From: Asticcacaulis sp. AC402
GTDB lineage: Bacteria; Pseudomonadota; Alphaproteobacteria; Caulobacterales; Caulobacteraceae
Direction: 5' to 3'
Assembly (NCBI RefSeq): GCF_000495835.1
Contig: NZ_AWGC01000012.1
Span: 1 to 64,000 of the forward strand
DNA: 64,000 bases
The notes beneath the pieces were generated by a model. That model was given only the letters and a program-made list of their open reading frames with translations. It was not told the origin of the DNA and searched no databases. This document shows positions 50,714-58,869 of the stretch, piece after piece. The first letter of the stretch is position 1; each line of letters starts with the position of its first letter. Position numbers and translations under genes: made by a program.

Positions 50714-53647
50714 CTACCAGATGATGGCGCCCAGGAAACCGGCATCGGTGGCATCCGTATCGCGCACCCACACCAGATTCCCGCTGCCGAGATCGATCAA
50801 GGCGTGGCTGCCGGCCTGGCTGATCGTGCCGGTGCCGAAGGCGCTCACATCGATGACGTCGCCTTCATTCGCGTCGAAATCGTAGATACTGTCGGCCCGG
50901 CACCCGACCTGGAACAGGAAGGTATCCGCGCCCAGGCCGCCCCATAACAGGTCACCCGCGCCGCCGCCGTCGATGACATTGTTGCCGTCATTGCCGAACA
51001 GCGCGTTCACCTGATTGTTGCCGGTCGCATCGATGTTCGCAGTGCCGGTCAGGACCAGTCCCTCTACATAGGTGCCCCACAACGAGAAGCTGACCGACGA
51101 ATAAACCTCGTCATTGCCCCCGCCGGCGGCTTCGACCACCACATCATTGCCGACCTGGACGTAATAGCTGTCGTCGCCCAGGCCGCCCGTCAGTACATTG
51201 TGGCCTTCATTGCCGACCAGGGCGTTGTTCAGCGAATTTCCCGTGCCATTGATATCGCCAACGCCGGTCAGGGACAGGTTTTCAACGAAGTCGCCCAGGG
51301 TGTAGCTGCGCGACGATTCGACCGTGTCCGTGCCTTCGCCGTCCAGTTCGGTCACCACGTCACCCGACGCATTGACGCCATAGGTATCGTCACCCAGCCC
51401 GCCCGACAGGCTGTCATTACCGGCCCGGCCATCCAGCAGGTTGCCGCCATCATTGCCGTGCAGTGTGTTGGCCAGGCTGTTGCCGTAGAGCGCGATATCG
51501 TCCGAGCCGGTCAGATAGGCGACCTCGATATGGCGGCCGGTCAGGTCGTAGGCCACCGAGCTGTGCAGCACGTCCGTGCCGTGGCCGGCGGATTCGAACA
51601 CCTTGTCCCCGGCATTGTCGACGAAGAAGGTGTCATTCCCCAGCCCACCGTACATCTTGTCGTAGTTTTCGCCGCCGTCGATGATGTTGTTGCCGTCATT
51701 GCCGGTCAGCGTATTGGCCAGGGTGTTGCCGGTGGCATTGAGGTTATCACTGCCCGTCAGGGTCAGGTGCTCGACCACCCGTCCCGCCAGCGTGTAGGTC
51801 ACCGACGAGATGACGGTGTCACGCCCCATACCGGCATCTTCGTGGATCTTGTCGCCCAGGTCGTCGACATAATAGGTGTCGTCGCCATCACCGCCATACA
51901 GGCTGTCGGCGCCCCGCCCACCGTCCAGGACATTATTGCCGGCGCTGCCGGCGATCAGATTGCTGCCATCGTTACCGTTGCCGTCAACATCATCGAAACC
52001 GTCGAGATACAGGTCTTCGATAAAGGTACCGACCAGCGACCAGGTGATGGTCGAGACGACCGTGTCCTTGCCTTCGCCGTCGAGCTCGACCACGACGTCG
52101 AAATCGCCGTCGACATACAGCACATCGTCGCCCAGCCCACCGATCACCGTGTCGTCGCCGCCATAGCCGATCAGCGTGTCATTGCCGGCCTCACCTTTGA
52201 GTTCGTCGTCGCCTGCGCTGGACCCCAGGTCGTTGGCGGCGCCATTGCCACGCAGATAGATCGCGACGCCGCTGTCGAAGAAATCGTCTTGGCTGTCGAA
52301 ATAGCCATCGCGGATGATGACGTCGACATGTTCGATATCCGCGATCACGTTGGCCGCGCCGCTGCCCAGGTCGATCACCCCATCCGTCAGGTCGATGCTC
52401 ACGCTGCCGAGCGGGGTGATACCTACCCCTGTATCGGCCTCGTCATAGATGAAATTGTCGATCTCCAGCTGGAAGGTGTCGATACCGGCGCTGCCCTCGA
52501 TCGTGTTGTTGCCAAAAATCAGGCTGGTTGTCCCATCTGCGCCCTTGACACCCGCGGTCGTATCCGTCGGATCCGGAAGGAACACCCCGCCCTGGCCGGC
52601 ATTGAGGAACAGAGCCAGCGAAATCACCACATCATCGATCGTGGCGCGCAGATGATTGCCGCTGAAGTCGATGACGGCGTCACCGCCACTGCCGCTGACG
52701 CCGTCCTGGCTCGGATCGTCTTGCGAGGCATAGCCAAATCCACCCTGGCCGCCCACAACGGCAATGACGATCCCGTCTTCACAGCCGCAATCTGAGGAAA
52801 AGTCGAAGATGTTGCCGGTGACCGCAACCGACGCGTCACCACCCTCCCCGCCATTGCCGTTGTTGCCGTAACTCTCGTCGCCGGCACCGCCGATGCCGGC
52901 ATAGCCCTGCAACCCGCCGTCACCGCCCTTGCCGCCCGTCGCGGCAATCGCCCGCCCGTCAGAGGTCACGAACAGATTGTCAATCACCGACAAGGCGGCT
53001 CCGCCACCGGCACCACCATGGCCACCCAACCCGCCATTGCCGCCGTTACCGCCAACGGGGGCACCCTCGCCGCCGTCGCCACCGTCGCCGCCCGCCCCAC
53101 CGTCACCGGCAGATATCTGGATAAAGGTCGCGCCGACCTCGGAATCCGCCAGCGTCAGACTGGTGCTGCCTCCCACACCCCCATGTCCCGCGTCGCCACC
53201 GTTTCCGCCATTGTAACCGTCCTCAGCCGCCGCGCCGCCATTGCCGAACAGGTCGGTGCTGTTCCAGCCACCGCCCTTGCCGCCGTAACCGGCCACCACC
53301 AGGATCGACACCGTCTCGGCAATGATGCTGTCGATCCCGATATCGATGTCGCCCCCGGCGCTACCCTGGCCGCTGTTACCTCCGTTGGCGCCATTGAACG
53401 CGACACCGGCCGGGGCGCTGCCGCCCAGCCCGCCATTTCCGCCGTTACCGCCCCAGCCGCCTTCAGCCTGGACCTCAAGGTCACCGGACAGGACATCACT
53501 TTGATCGAGCAGGTGCCCGATAAGTCCTTCACCGTCATTACCGGCGCTGCCGTCTGTGCCGTCGCCCGGCGCTATACCGGGTGCGCCGACATCACCGTCG
53601 AGACCGTCGATACCCTCATCGCCATCATCACCAAGGAACACGAACAT
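50714..53647 (-). CDS. Glycine-rich/RTX-type calcium-binding protein, probable T1SS substrate
   Basis: 977 residues from ATG 53647 (MFVFLGDDGDEGIDG), no signal peptide. Residues about 1-380 are a Gly/Asn/Asp/Ala-rich region with GGNGGNGGLGG and GGAGGDGGDGGEG runs, recalling mycobacterial PGRS. From about 420 to the end come hemolysin-type units, roughly 75-80 residues each, of the form GGLGDD(T/S)YYV...GD.V.E..G.GTDTV.SS..Y.L....E.L.LTG....GTGN...N.L.GN.G.N.LDGG.G. Five are complete. The C-terminus GGLGADTFLFQ...YDFDANEGDVIDVSAFGTG matches type I secretion substrates. It is likely a surface or extracellular Ca-binding adhesin; no secretion genes are adjacent. Confidence 0.85.
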   Translation of the reverse strand: MFVFLGDDGDEGIDGLDGDVGAPGIAPGDGTDGSAGNDGEGLIGHLLDQSDVLSGDLEVQAEGGWGGNGGNGGLGGSAPAGVAFNGANGGNSGQGSAGGDIDIGIDSIIAETVSILVVAGYGGKGGGWNSTDLFGNGGAAAEDGYNGGNGGDAGHGGVGGSTSLTLADSEVGATFIQISAGDGGAGGDGGDGGEGAPVGGNGGNGGLGGHGGAGGGAALSVIDNLFVTSDGRAIAATGGKGGDGGLQGYAGIGGAGDESYGNNGNGGEGGDASVAVTGNIFDFSSDCGCEDGIVIAVVGGQGGFGYASQDDPSQDGVSGSGGDAVIDFSGNHLRATIDDVVISLALFLNAGQGGVFLPDPTDTTAGVKGADGTTSLIFGNNTIEGSAGIDTFQLEIDNFIYDEADTGVGITPLGSVSIDLTDGVIDLGSGAANVIADIEHVDVIIRDGYFDSQDDFFDSGVAIYLRGNGAANDLGSSAGDDELKGEAGNDTLIGYGGDDTVIGGLGDDVLYVDGDFDVVVELDGEGKDTVVSTITWSLVGTFIEDLYLDGFDDVDGNGNDGSNLIAGSAGNNVLDGGRGADSLYGGDGDDTYYVDDLGDKIHEDAGMGRDTVISSVTYTLAGRVVEHLTLTGSDNLNATGNTLANTLTGNDGNNIIDGGENYDKMYGGLGNDTFFVDNAGDKVFESAGHGTDVLHSSVAYDLTGRHIEVAYLTGSDDIALYGNSLANTLHGNDGGNLLDGRAGNDSLSGGLGDDTYGVNASGDVVTELDGEGTDTVESSRSYTLGDFVENLSLTGVGDINGTGNSLNNALVGNEGHNVLTGGLGDDSYYVQVGNDVVVEAAGGGNDEVYSSVSFSLWGTYVEGLVLTGTANIDATGNNQVNALFGNDGNNVIDGGGAGDLLWGGLGADTFLFQVGCRADSIYDFDANEGDVIDVSAFGTGTISQAGSHALIDLGSGNLVWVRDTDATDAGFLGAIIW

Positions 53648-53780
53648 ATTGAGCCTCCCAGGCGTCACAGCCCACAGGCGCACGCCAACGATCATTCCGG
53701 TTGAACGCTTTACTCGGTTGCGAAAGATGCGCGGTCAAGACCTGATGAATGTCAAGTTAACACGCCGATTTCTGGCTGAA

Positions 53781-55196
53781 TCAGTAGACCGGACACGCCA
53801 TCCACTGATATTCGCGCGCCCGGGTTACACCCAAGCTGCGCACCAGGACAAACCCGCGGCTTTCCGACGGGCCGTCAGTCATCGGGCTGCAGTTGGACAT
53901 ATAGACGCCGGGCGCATAGCTATACGCCACATCGATGTCCAGCCCCCCCTCCTTGCCGATGCGGACCTGGGCGACATCATAGCTGACATAGCCGCCCGTG
54001 TGCAGGTAGTCCCCCACCCGGCCGTGTTCATTGAGCACAACGATCGTCGCGTCCCGCACTTTCATGCGCTGCAAAACTTCCAGCAGGCGGTCCGGACAGC
54101 CGCTTTCGTTCTTGCGCCAGTCGCCACGGCGTTCGGCGCAATCGACGACCTCCAACTCGCGGCCATACGCCTCAAAGATGGTTACCGGCACCGGCGCCAG
54201 GGGAGCGCCACAAATATGGTGGGCCCGTTCCGTAATGTACTGCCCGTCGCCAGGCTGTCCGGTCTTTTGCTCGCTGACGTACCAGCCGATGGACTGCGTT
54301 GCCCAGCAGCCGGATGGGCCGCTCAGGAAAGACTTGTCGATCCAGCGGCTGTCGGCCTTGAAACCATCACGCCCCTTGCGTTTCAATACCCATTGATCGA
54401 CCTGTTTTTCACTCAAAACATCGCCCGTCTTCACCGGCATACGGGCGGCGATCAGATCGACCTCTTTCTCGCCGGGGGCATTTTGCAGATAGGTGATAGC
54501 CGGTTGAGCGCACCACGTCTTGCGCAGCTGATAGGCCTTGTCGCAGGTCGTACCAGTGACGGCGAGATAGCGCACACTGCCCGACACCTGCAGCTCTTCG
54601 GTGCGGTGATGAACGCCGGCAGATCCCGGCAGGATGGGCTCACCTTCGGGATAATAAGGCCCCTGCGCCGTTTCTGGCCCGCCGTCGCACGACGCGATCT
54701 GGCTCTCATAGGCCACATTTACCCCGTTCTCGGCGGCTATGACATAGCCGACGCCCTCGCCGTTGAGGCGGTAGCAGTTGCGCGGGACGGTGACGTCCGA
54801 GGTCGGCAGGTCAAGGCGCTGCGCCACCAGGGCACCGTTCTCGATCCTGGCGGTAAACAGGCTGAAATCGCTGCCATAGCGGCCGGCGATGCGTTGACGC
54901 GGTTCCGGCGCCGTGTACAGCCCCAGCACACGTATCGGATTGGCGGTCAGCTTGGATTTCAGCGTTTCAAAGCATGGTCCGCCGCCGGCCGGCTGCCACG
55001 CGGCGGGACAGCCGTCGCGCGCCACCGCGATCATCAGCTTTTCGCCTTCGACCTCACGGACGGTGCCGTATTCAGCTTCCCGGATCAGTTTCGGCGACAT
55101 GGACTGCGCCATCGCCGCAACCGGCGCAAAACTGACCGCGGCGGCCAGCGACCCAAACACCCAAGAACCTACCCAGCCAGTTTTCCACATAGTCAC
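53781..55196 (-). CDS. Secreted cysteine-rich protein of unknown function
   Basis: 471 residues with a signal peptide (SLAAAVSFAPVAAMA). The mature protein has 12 or so cysteines, e.g. DGCPAAWQPAGGGPC, NCYRL, ASCDGG, TCDKAYQLRKTWC, GCWATQ, HHICG, VDCAERRGDW and SGCPDRL, which suggests several disulfides. No catalytic motif is recognised. It follows the RTX-like gene's start by 130 bp on the same strand, but a functional link is not shown. An ATG two codons on is an equal start. Confidence 0.75.
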   Translation of the reverse strand: MTMWKTGWVGSWVFGSLAAAVSFAPVAAMAQSMSPKLIREAEYGTVREVEGEKLMIAVARDGCPAAWQPAGGGPCFETLKSKLTANPIRVLGLYTAPEPRQRIAGRYGSDFSLFTARIENGALVAQRLDLPTSDVTVPRNCYRLNGEGVGYVIAAENGVNVAYESQIASCDGGPETAQGPYYPEGEPILPGSAGVHHRTEELQVSGSVRYLAVTGTTCDKAYQLRKTWCAQPAITYLQNAPGEKEVDLIAARMPVKTGDVLSEKQVDQWVLKRKGRDGFKADSRWIDKSFLSGPSGCWATQSIGWYVSEQKTGQPGDGQYITERAHHICGAPLAPVPVTIFEAYGRELEVVDCAERRGDWRKNESGCPDRLLEVLQRMKVRDATIVVLNEHGRVGDYLHTGGYVSYDVAQVRIGKEGGLDIDVAYSYAPGVYMSNCSPMTDGPSESRGFVLVRSLGVTRAREYQWMACPVY

Positions 55197-55367
55197 CCTC
55201 GCCTCCGAGCCCCTGAACGATTGGCGCCATTAAGCGCGGCGGCGCGTACAAATCAAGTCGCGCTTGTCGGAAATGATTGCACGCCCTTAACTCAAATGAA
55301 CCCATAACCGCTTGCAGGCTTTGCTGTGCAAGCCTAATGCTGCGCAACCGCTTTTCCAGGGTTTTCC

Positions 55368-56984
55368 GTGTCCGACTCGTCTCCAAAATCCTCTGGCGTC
55401 AAATCTTCCGGTCTCGTCCGTAATTCGCTGATCAACTCAGCCTTCACCCTGATCAGCCGGTTTCTCGGCATGGCGCGCGATATCGTCATCACTGCGGTCA
55501 TGGGCGCCTCGGGTAATATCGCCGCCGACGCCTACAACACGGCGCTCAGCTTTCCCAACCTGTTCCGGCGCATCTTTGCCGAGGGCGCCTTCACCGCCGC
55601 CTTCGTGCCCAGCTATTCCGCTGTCCTGGCCGAGGAAGGCCAGGCGGCCGCCGACAAACTGGCGCGCGACGCCATGGCAACGCTCTGCGCTGCCACCGTG
55701 GTGCTCACCATTGCCGCGCAACTGGCCATGCCGTGGCTGATGCACTTCATCAATCCAGGCTTCGCCGACACGCCGGACAAGTTCAAGCTGGCCGTCGTGC
55801 TGACCCAGATCGCCATGCCCTACCTGCCGTGCATGACCATCGTCGCCCTGCTGTCGGGCGTATTGAACGCGCGTGGCCGGTTTATCGTTTCCGCCGCTGC
55901 ACCCACCCTGCTCAACCTGGTCATGCTGGCCATGGTCCTGCCGCAAAAGGACCCGATCCAGGGCGCCTGGTGGGCTTCGGCCGGCATCGTTGTCGCTGGT
56001 GTCGCCCAGGCGGGACTGTTGCTGTGGGCGGTGCGCAGGGTCGGCGCAAAGGTTGGCCTGGCCTTCCTGCCACGCTTCACACCCCAGATCCGCCAGTTGC
56101 TGTGGCTGGCCGTGCCGGGCGCTTTGGCGGCCTCCGCGACCCAGATCAATGTCTGGGTATCGGGCATATTCGCGTCTCAGGTCGACGGTGCCCGCACCTG
56201 GCTCACCGTGGCCGACCGCCTGTATCAGCTGCCATTGGGCCTCGTCGGCGTCGCCATCGGCGTGGCGCTGCTGCCAGCCCTGTCGCGCTCGGTCCAGTCG
56301 GGTGACCACGCCAAGGCCCAGCAGACCCTGGACGACGCCCTGATCTATTCCATGCTGTTCACCCTGCCCGCGACCGCCGCCCTGATCGCCATTCCCTTCT
56401 ATCTGATCGACGGTCTCTACACCCGCGGCGAGTTCCTGATCCACGACGCCGAACAGACCGCCGCCGCCCTGCTGCACTACGGCTGGGGCGTGCCGGCTTT
56501 TGTGCTGACGCGCATCCTGAGCCCGGCCTTCTACGCCCGCAAGGATACTTTCGGACCGATGAAGTTCGCCCTGGTCAATGTGGCGGTCAATTTGGGTGTC
56601 GGGGTTGCTCTGTTCAACGGCGTCGTTATCGACGGCGTTCAGGTCGTACCCGAGGTCGGCGTACCCGGCCTGGCCATAGGCACCTCCGCAGGCGCCTGGG
56701 CCAATGTCGCCCTGATGTTGCTAACCCTTCTCAAACGCAAGGTCTGGCATTTGAGCCAACGATCCGGCTTGGCCCTGATCAAGATTGTCCTGTGCGGCGC
56801 CGTCATGGGTGTCGCCCTGGCCTTCTTTCAGGCCAACCGTGGCCTGATCGAGGCCCATATGGCGAAGGAATTCGCCATTGTGGGGGTTTGTTTTGCCGGC
56901 CTCTTCCTCTATATGGCCCTTCTCTTTGTCACCGGCGCGACCTCGGTTTCCGAACTGAAGGCCGTCATGCGCCGCCAGGGCTAG
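55368..56984 (+). CDS. murJ: Lipid II flippase MurJ
   Basis: 538 residues with 14 membrane segments; GTG start with AGGG upstream. MurJ moves lipid II across the inner membrane for peptidoglycan synthesis. Recognisable motifs: SRFLGMARDIVITAVMGAS, NTALSFPNLFRRIFAEGAFTAAFVPSY with the conserved arginines, and GVAIGVALLPALSRS. Followed after 19 bp by trpS and then by the PCuAC gene, so these three form a likely operon. Confidence 0.96.
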   Translation: MSDSSPKSSGVKSSGLVRNSLINSAFTLISRFLGMARDIVITAVMGASGNIAADAYNTALSFPNLFRRIFAEGAFTAAFVPSYSAVLAEEGQAAADKLARDAMATLCAATVVLTIAAQLAMPWLMHFINPGFADTPDKFKLAVVLTQIAMPYLPCMTIVALLSGVLNARGRFIVSAAAPTLLNLVMLAMVLPQKDPIQGAWWASAGIVVAGVAQAGLLLWAVRRVGAKVGLAFLPRFTPQIRQLLWLAVPGALAASATQINVWVSGIFASQVDGARTWLTVADRLYQLPLGLVGVAIGVALLPALSRSVQSGDHAKAQQTLDDALIYSMLFTLPATAALIAIPFYLIDGLYTRGEFLIHDAEQTAAALLHYGWGVPAFVLTRILSPAFYARKDTFGPMKFALVNVAVNLGVGVALFNGVVIDGVQVVPEVGVPGLAIGTSAGAWANVALMLLTLLKRKVWHLSQRSGLALIKIVLCGAVMGVALAFFQANRGLIEAHMAKEFAIVGVCFAGLFLYMALLFVTGATSVSELKAVMRRQG

Positions 56985-57003
56985 ATCAGGGAATTAAGAC
57001 GAT

Positions 57004-57999
57004 ATGCGTATTCTCTCCGGCATCCAGGCATCGGGATCGCTGCATCTGGGCAACTATCTCGGCGCGCTGAAAAAGTTCGCCGACATGCAGTCGCTTGACG
57101 CCACACGTTTCTACATGATTGCCGACCTGCACGCGATTACCGTCTGGCAGGACCCGGCCCTGTTGCTGTCGCAGACGCGAGAGATTGCCGCCTGTTATCT
57201 GGCTGCCGGGGTGGATCCAGCGTTGTCGACTATCTTTCCGCAATCGGCCGTTCCCCAGCATTCGGAACTCGCCTGGCTGTTCAACTGCGTGGCGCGTCTC
57301 GGCTGGCTCGACCGCATGACCCAGTTCAAGGACAAGGCCGGCAAGGACAAGGAACGCGCCTCGATCGGGCTCTACACCTATCCGGTCCTGCAGGCCGCCG
57401 ACATCCTGCTATACCGCGCGACCCACGTCCCAGTCGGCGAAGACCAGCGCCAGCACCTGGAACTGACCCGCGACGTGGTCAAAAAGTTCAACCACGACTT
57501 CAAGACCGACTACTTCCCGGTGCCGGAAACCCTCTACCAGGGCCCGGGCGCGCGCATCATGAGCTTGCGCGACGGCACGGCCAAGATGTCGAAGTCAGAC
57601 CCGTCCGACAATTCGCGCATCAACCTGACCGACGACGCCGACACCATTGCCGGCAAGATCAAGAAGGCCAAGTCCGACATGGACGCCCTGCCCTCCGAAG
57701 AAGCCGGCCTGGCCGAACGCCCGGAAGCGAAGAACCTGGTCGGCATCTATGCGGCGCTTTCCGGCATCACCAACCAGGCCGTTCTGGACGACTATGGCGG
57801 CAAGGGCTTTGGTGCGTTTAAACCCGCTCTGGCCGATGTGGTGGTCGACAAGATGGCGCCGATTTCGGAGAAGCTGCGCGCCCTGCTCAACGACCCGGCG
57901 CAAATTGACGCAGTCCTCGCCAGGGGCGCCGAAACCGCGCGCGAAGCCGCTGCCCCCGTGGTAAAGGACGTGAAGAAGATTTTCGGATTGTGGGGTTAA
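57004..57999 (+). CDS. trpS: Tryptophanyl-tRNA synthetase
   Basis: 331 residues, normal for a class I bacterial TrpRS. Signature motifs: SGIQASGSLHLGNYLGAL (HIGH-like HLGN), ADLHAIT, GEDQRQHLELTRDV, and KMSKSDPSDNSR (KMSKS). It charges tRNA-Trp. Sits between murJ and the copper-chaperone gene with short gaps on both sides. Confidence 0.97.
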   Translation: MRILSGIQASGSLHLGNYLGALKKFADMQSLDATRFYMIADLHAITVWQDPALLLSQTREIAACYLAAGVDPALSTIFPQSAVPQHSELAWLFNCVARLGWLDRMTQFKDKAGKDKERASIGLYTYPVLQAADILLYRATHVPVGEDQRQHLELTRDVVKKFNHDFKTDYFPVPETLYQGPGARIMSLRDGTAKMSKSDPSDNSRINLTDDADTIAGKIKKAKSDMDALPSEEAGLAERPEAKNLVGIYAALSGITNQAVLDDYGGKGFGAFKPALADVVVDKMAPISEKLRALLNDPAQIDAVLARGAETAREAAAPVVKDVKKIFGLWG

Positions 58000-58002
58000 G
58001 TC

Positions 58003-58524
58003 ATGAAAGCTGTCGCCGTACTCGCCCTATCCCTTATGGCCCTGGCCGCCTGCGGCAAGGTTGAGGAACAGACAAGCGTCGCAGCCTCGTCATCGAACGT
58101 CAACGGCATCATCACCAATACCAAGGTGCTGATGACGGACTACGCCATGCGAGCGGCCCTGGGTACCAATCCGAATACGGCAGCCTATGTCACCATCAAG
58201 AACGGCGGCGACAAGCCGGAGACGCTGCTGTCGGCGTCATGCGCCTGTGCGGCGAAGGCAAGCCTGCATGAGATGACCATGACGGACGGGGTCATGTCGA
58301 TGGGCGAAAAGACCGGCGGTTTCGAGATCAAGCCAGGCGAGACTCTGGTGCTGGCGCCGGGCGGTAACCACATTATGCTCGAAGGCCTGACCGAACGCCC
58401 GGCGGAAGGCCAGACGGTGAACGTGACCCTGACCTTCGACGGCGCCGGCCCGATTACCTTAGGGATGCCGGTGTCGAACGCGCCGCTGGCCAAGACGGGA
58501 ACGTCGGAAGAGCACGTGCATTAA
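58003..58524 (+). CDS. PCuAC-family copper chaperone lipoprotein
   Basis: 173 residues. A lipobox (LMALAAC, Cys17) predicts anchoring to a membrane facing the periplasm. The Cu(I)-binding pattern of PCuAC, H(M)x10Mx21HxM, is read in LHEMTMTDGVMSM...GGNHIMLEGL. Such proteins hand copper to cytochrome oxidase. The extra CACA pair of cysteines (SCACAAKASLHEM) is also present. The ATG follows trpS by 3 nt. The TAA stop leads straight into a family-2 repeat. Confidence 0.9.
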   Translation: MKAVAVLALSLMALAACGKVEEQTSVAASSSNVNGIITNTKVLMTDYAMRAALGTNPNTAAYVTIKNGGDKPETLLSASCACAAKASLHEMTMTDGVMSMGEKTGGFEIKPGETLVLAPGGNHIMLEGLTERPAEGQTVNVTLTFDGAGPITLGMPVSNAPLAKTGTSEEHVH

Positions 58525-58642
58525 AGCGCAATCCGATAAAGTGGACGCCACTCGCACGGGCGCTCCCGTTTTCGGGAAAATTGCGCGACAAAACAAAAAG
58601 TTAGAGCGGGATTTTGATTCCATCAAAACTCATCCCGCTCTA
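58523..58642. repeat. Family-2 stop-codon repeat, copy 8
   Basis: Full element in the opposite orientation to copy 3: AAGCGCAATCCGATAAAGTGG..., the ACGGGCGCTCCCGT hairpin, TTGCGCGACAAAACAAAAAG, then AGAGCGGGATTTTGATTCCATC...CATCCCGCTCTA. It starts at the stop of the PCuAC gene. Confidence 0.85.
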
Positions 58643-58708
58643 GGCGATTTACGCATCGGTGGAAGTCGGTGACAACGTTCAGCCCGACTTGAAGGAAATT
58701 GCCACAGC

Positions 58709-58723
58709 TGGCACGCGACTTGC
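58709..58723 (+). promoter_or_regulatory. Sigma-54 (RpoN) promoter for flgK-flgL
   Basis: TGGCAC (58709-58714), five bases, TTGC (58720-58723): an exact -24/-12 element with the obligatory GG and GC. It lies 147 bp upstream of flgK. Late flagellar genes in Caulobacterales are sigma-54 dependent. Two GANTC sites (58760-58764 and 58840-58844) lie between it and the gene. The rest of 58643-58869 has no gene. Confidence 0.8.
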
Positions 58724-58869
58724 GACCTGAGTCCGTACACAGGGGCGTCCCCGCCCGCGGAATCGTTCAACCCTATGAAACCCCTAGGTTTTTCAAAGTC
58801 AGCCCGCCCGAGCACCCGGCAAATTCCGCCGGGTAATGTGAATCCCTTGCCTAGACACGGCGGGTTTGC

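Noticed and set aside
51200-52795. 531-codon plus-strand open frame
   Set aside because: Antisense to the RTX repeats; its apparent periodicity only mirrors the repeats on the other strand.
51000-53600. CRISPR-like or satellite repeats
   Set aside because: The periodicity is codon-level, from glycine-rich and RTX protein repeats in one open frame.
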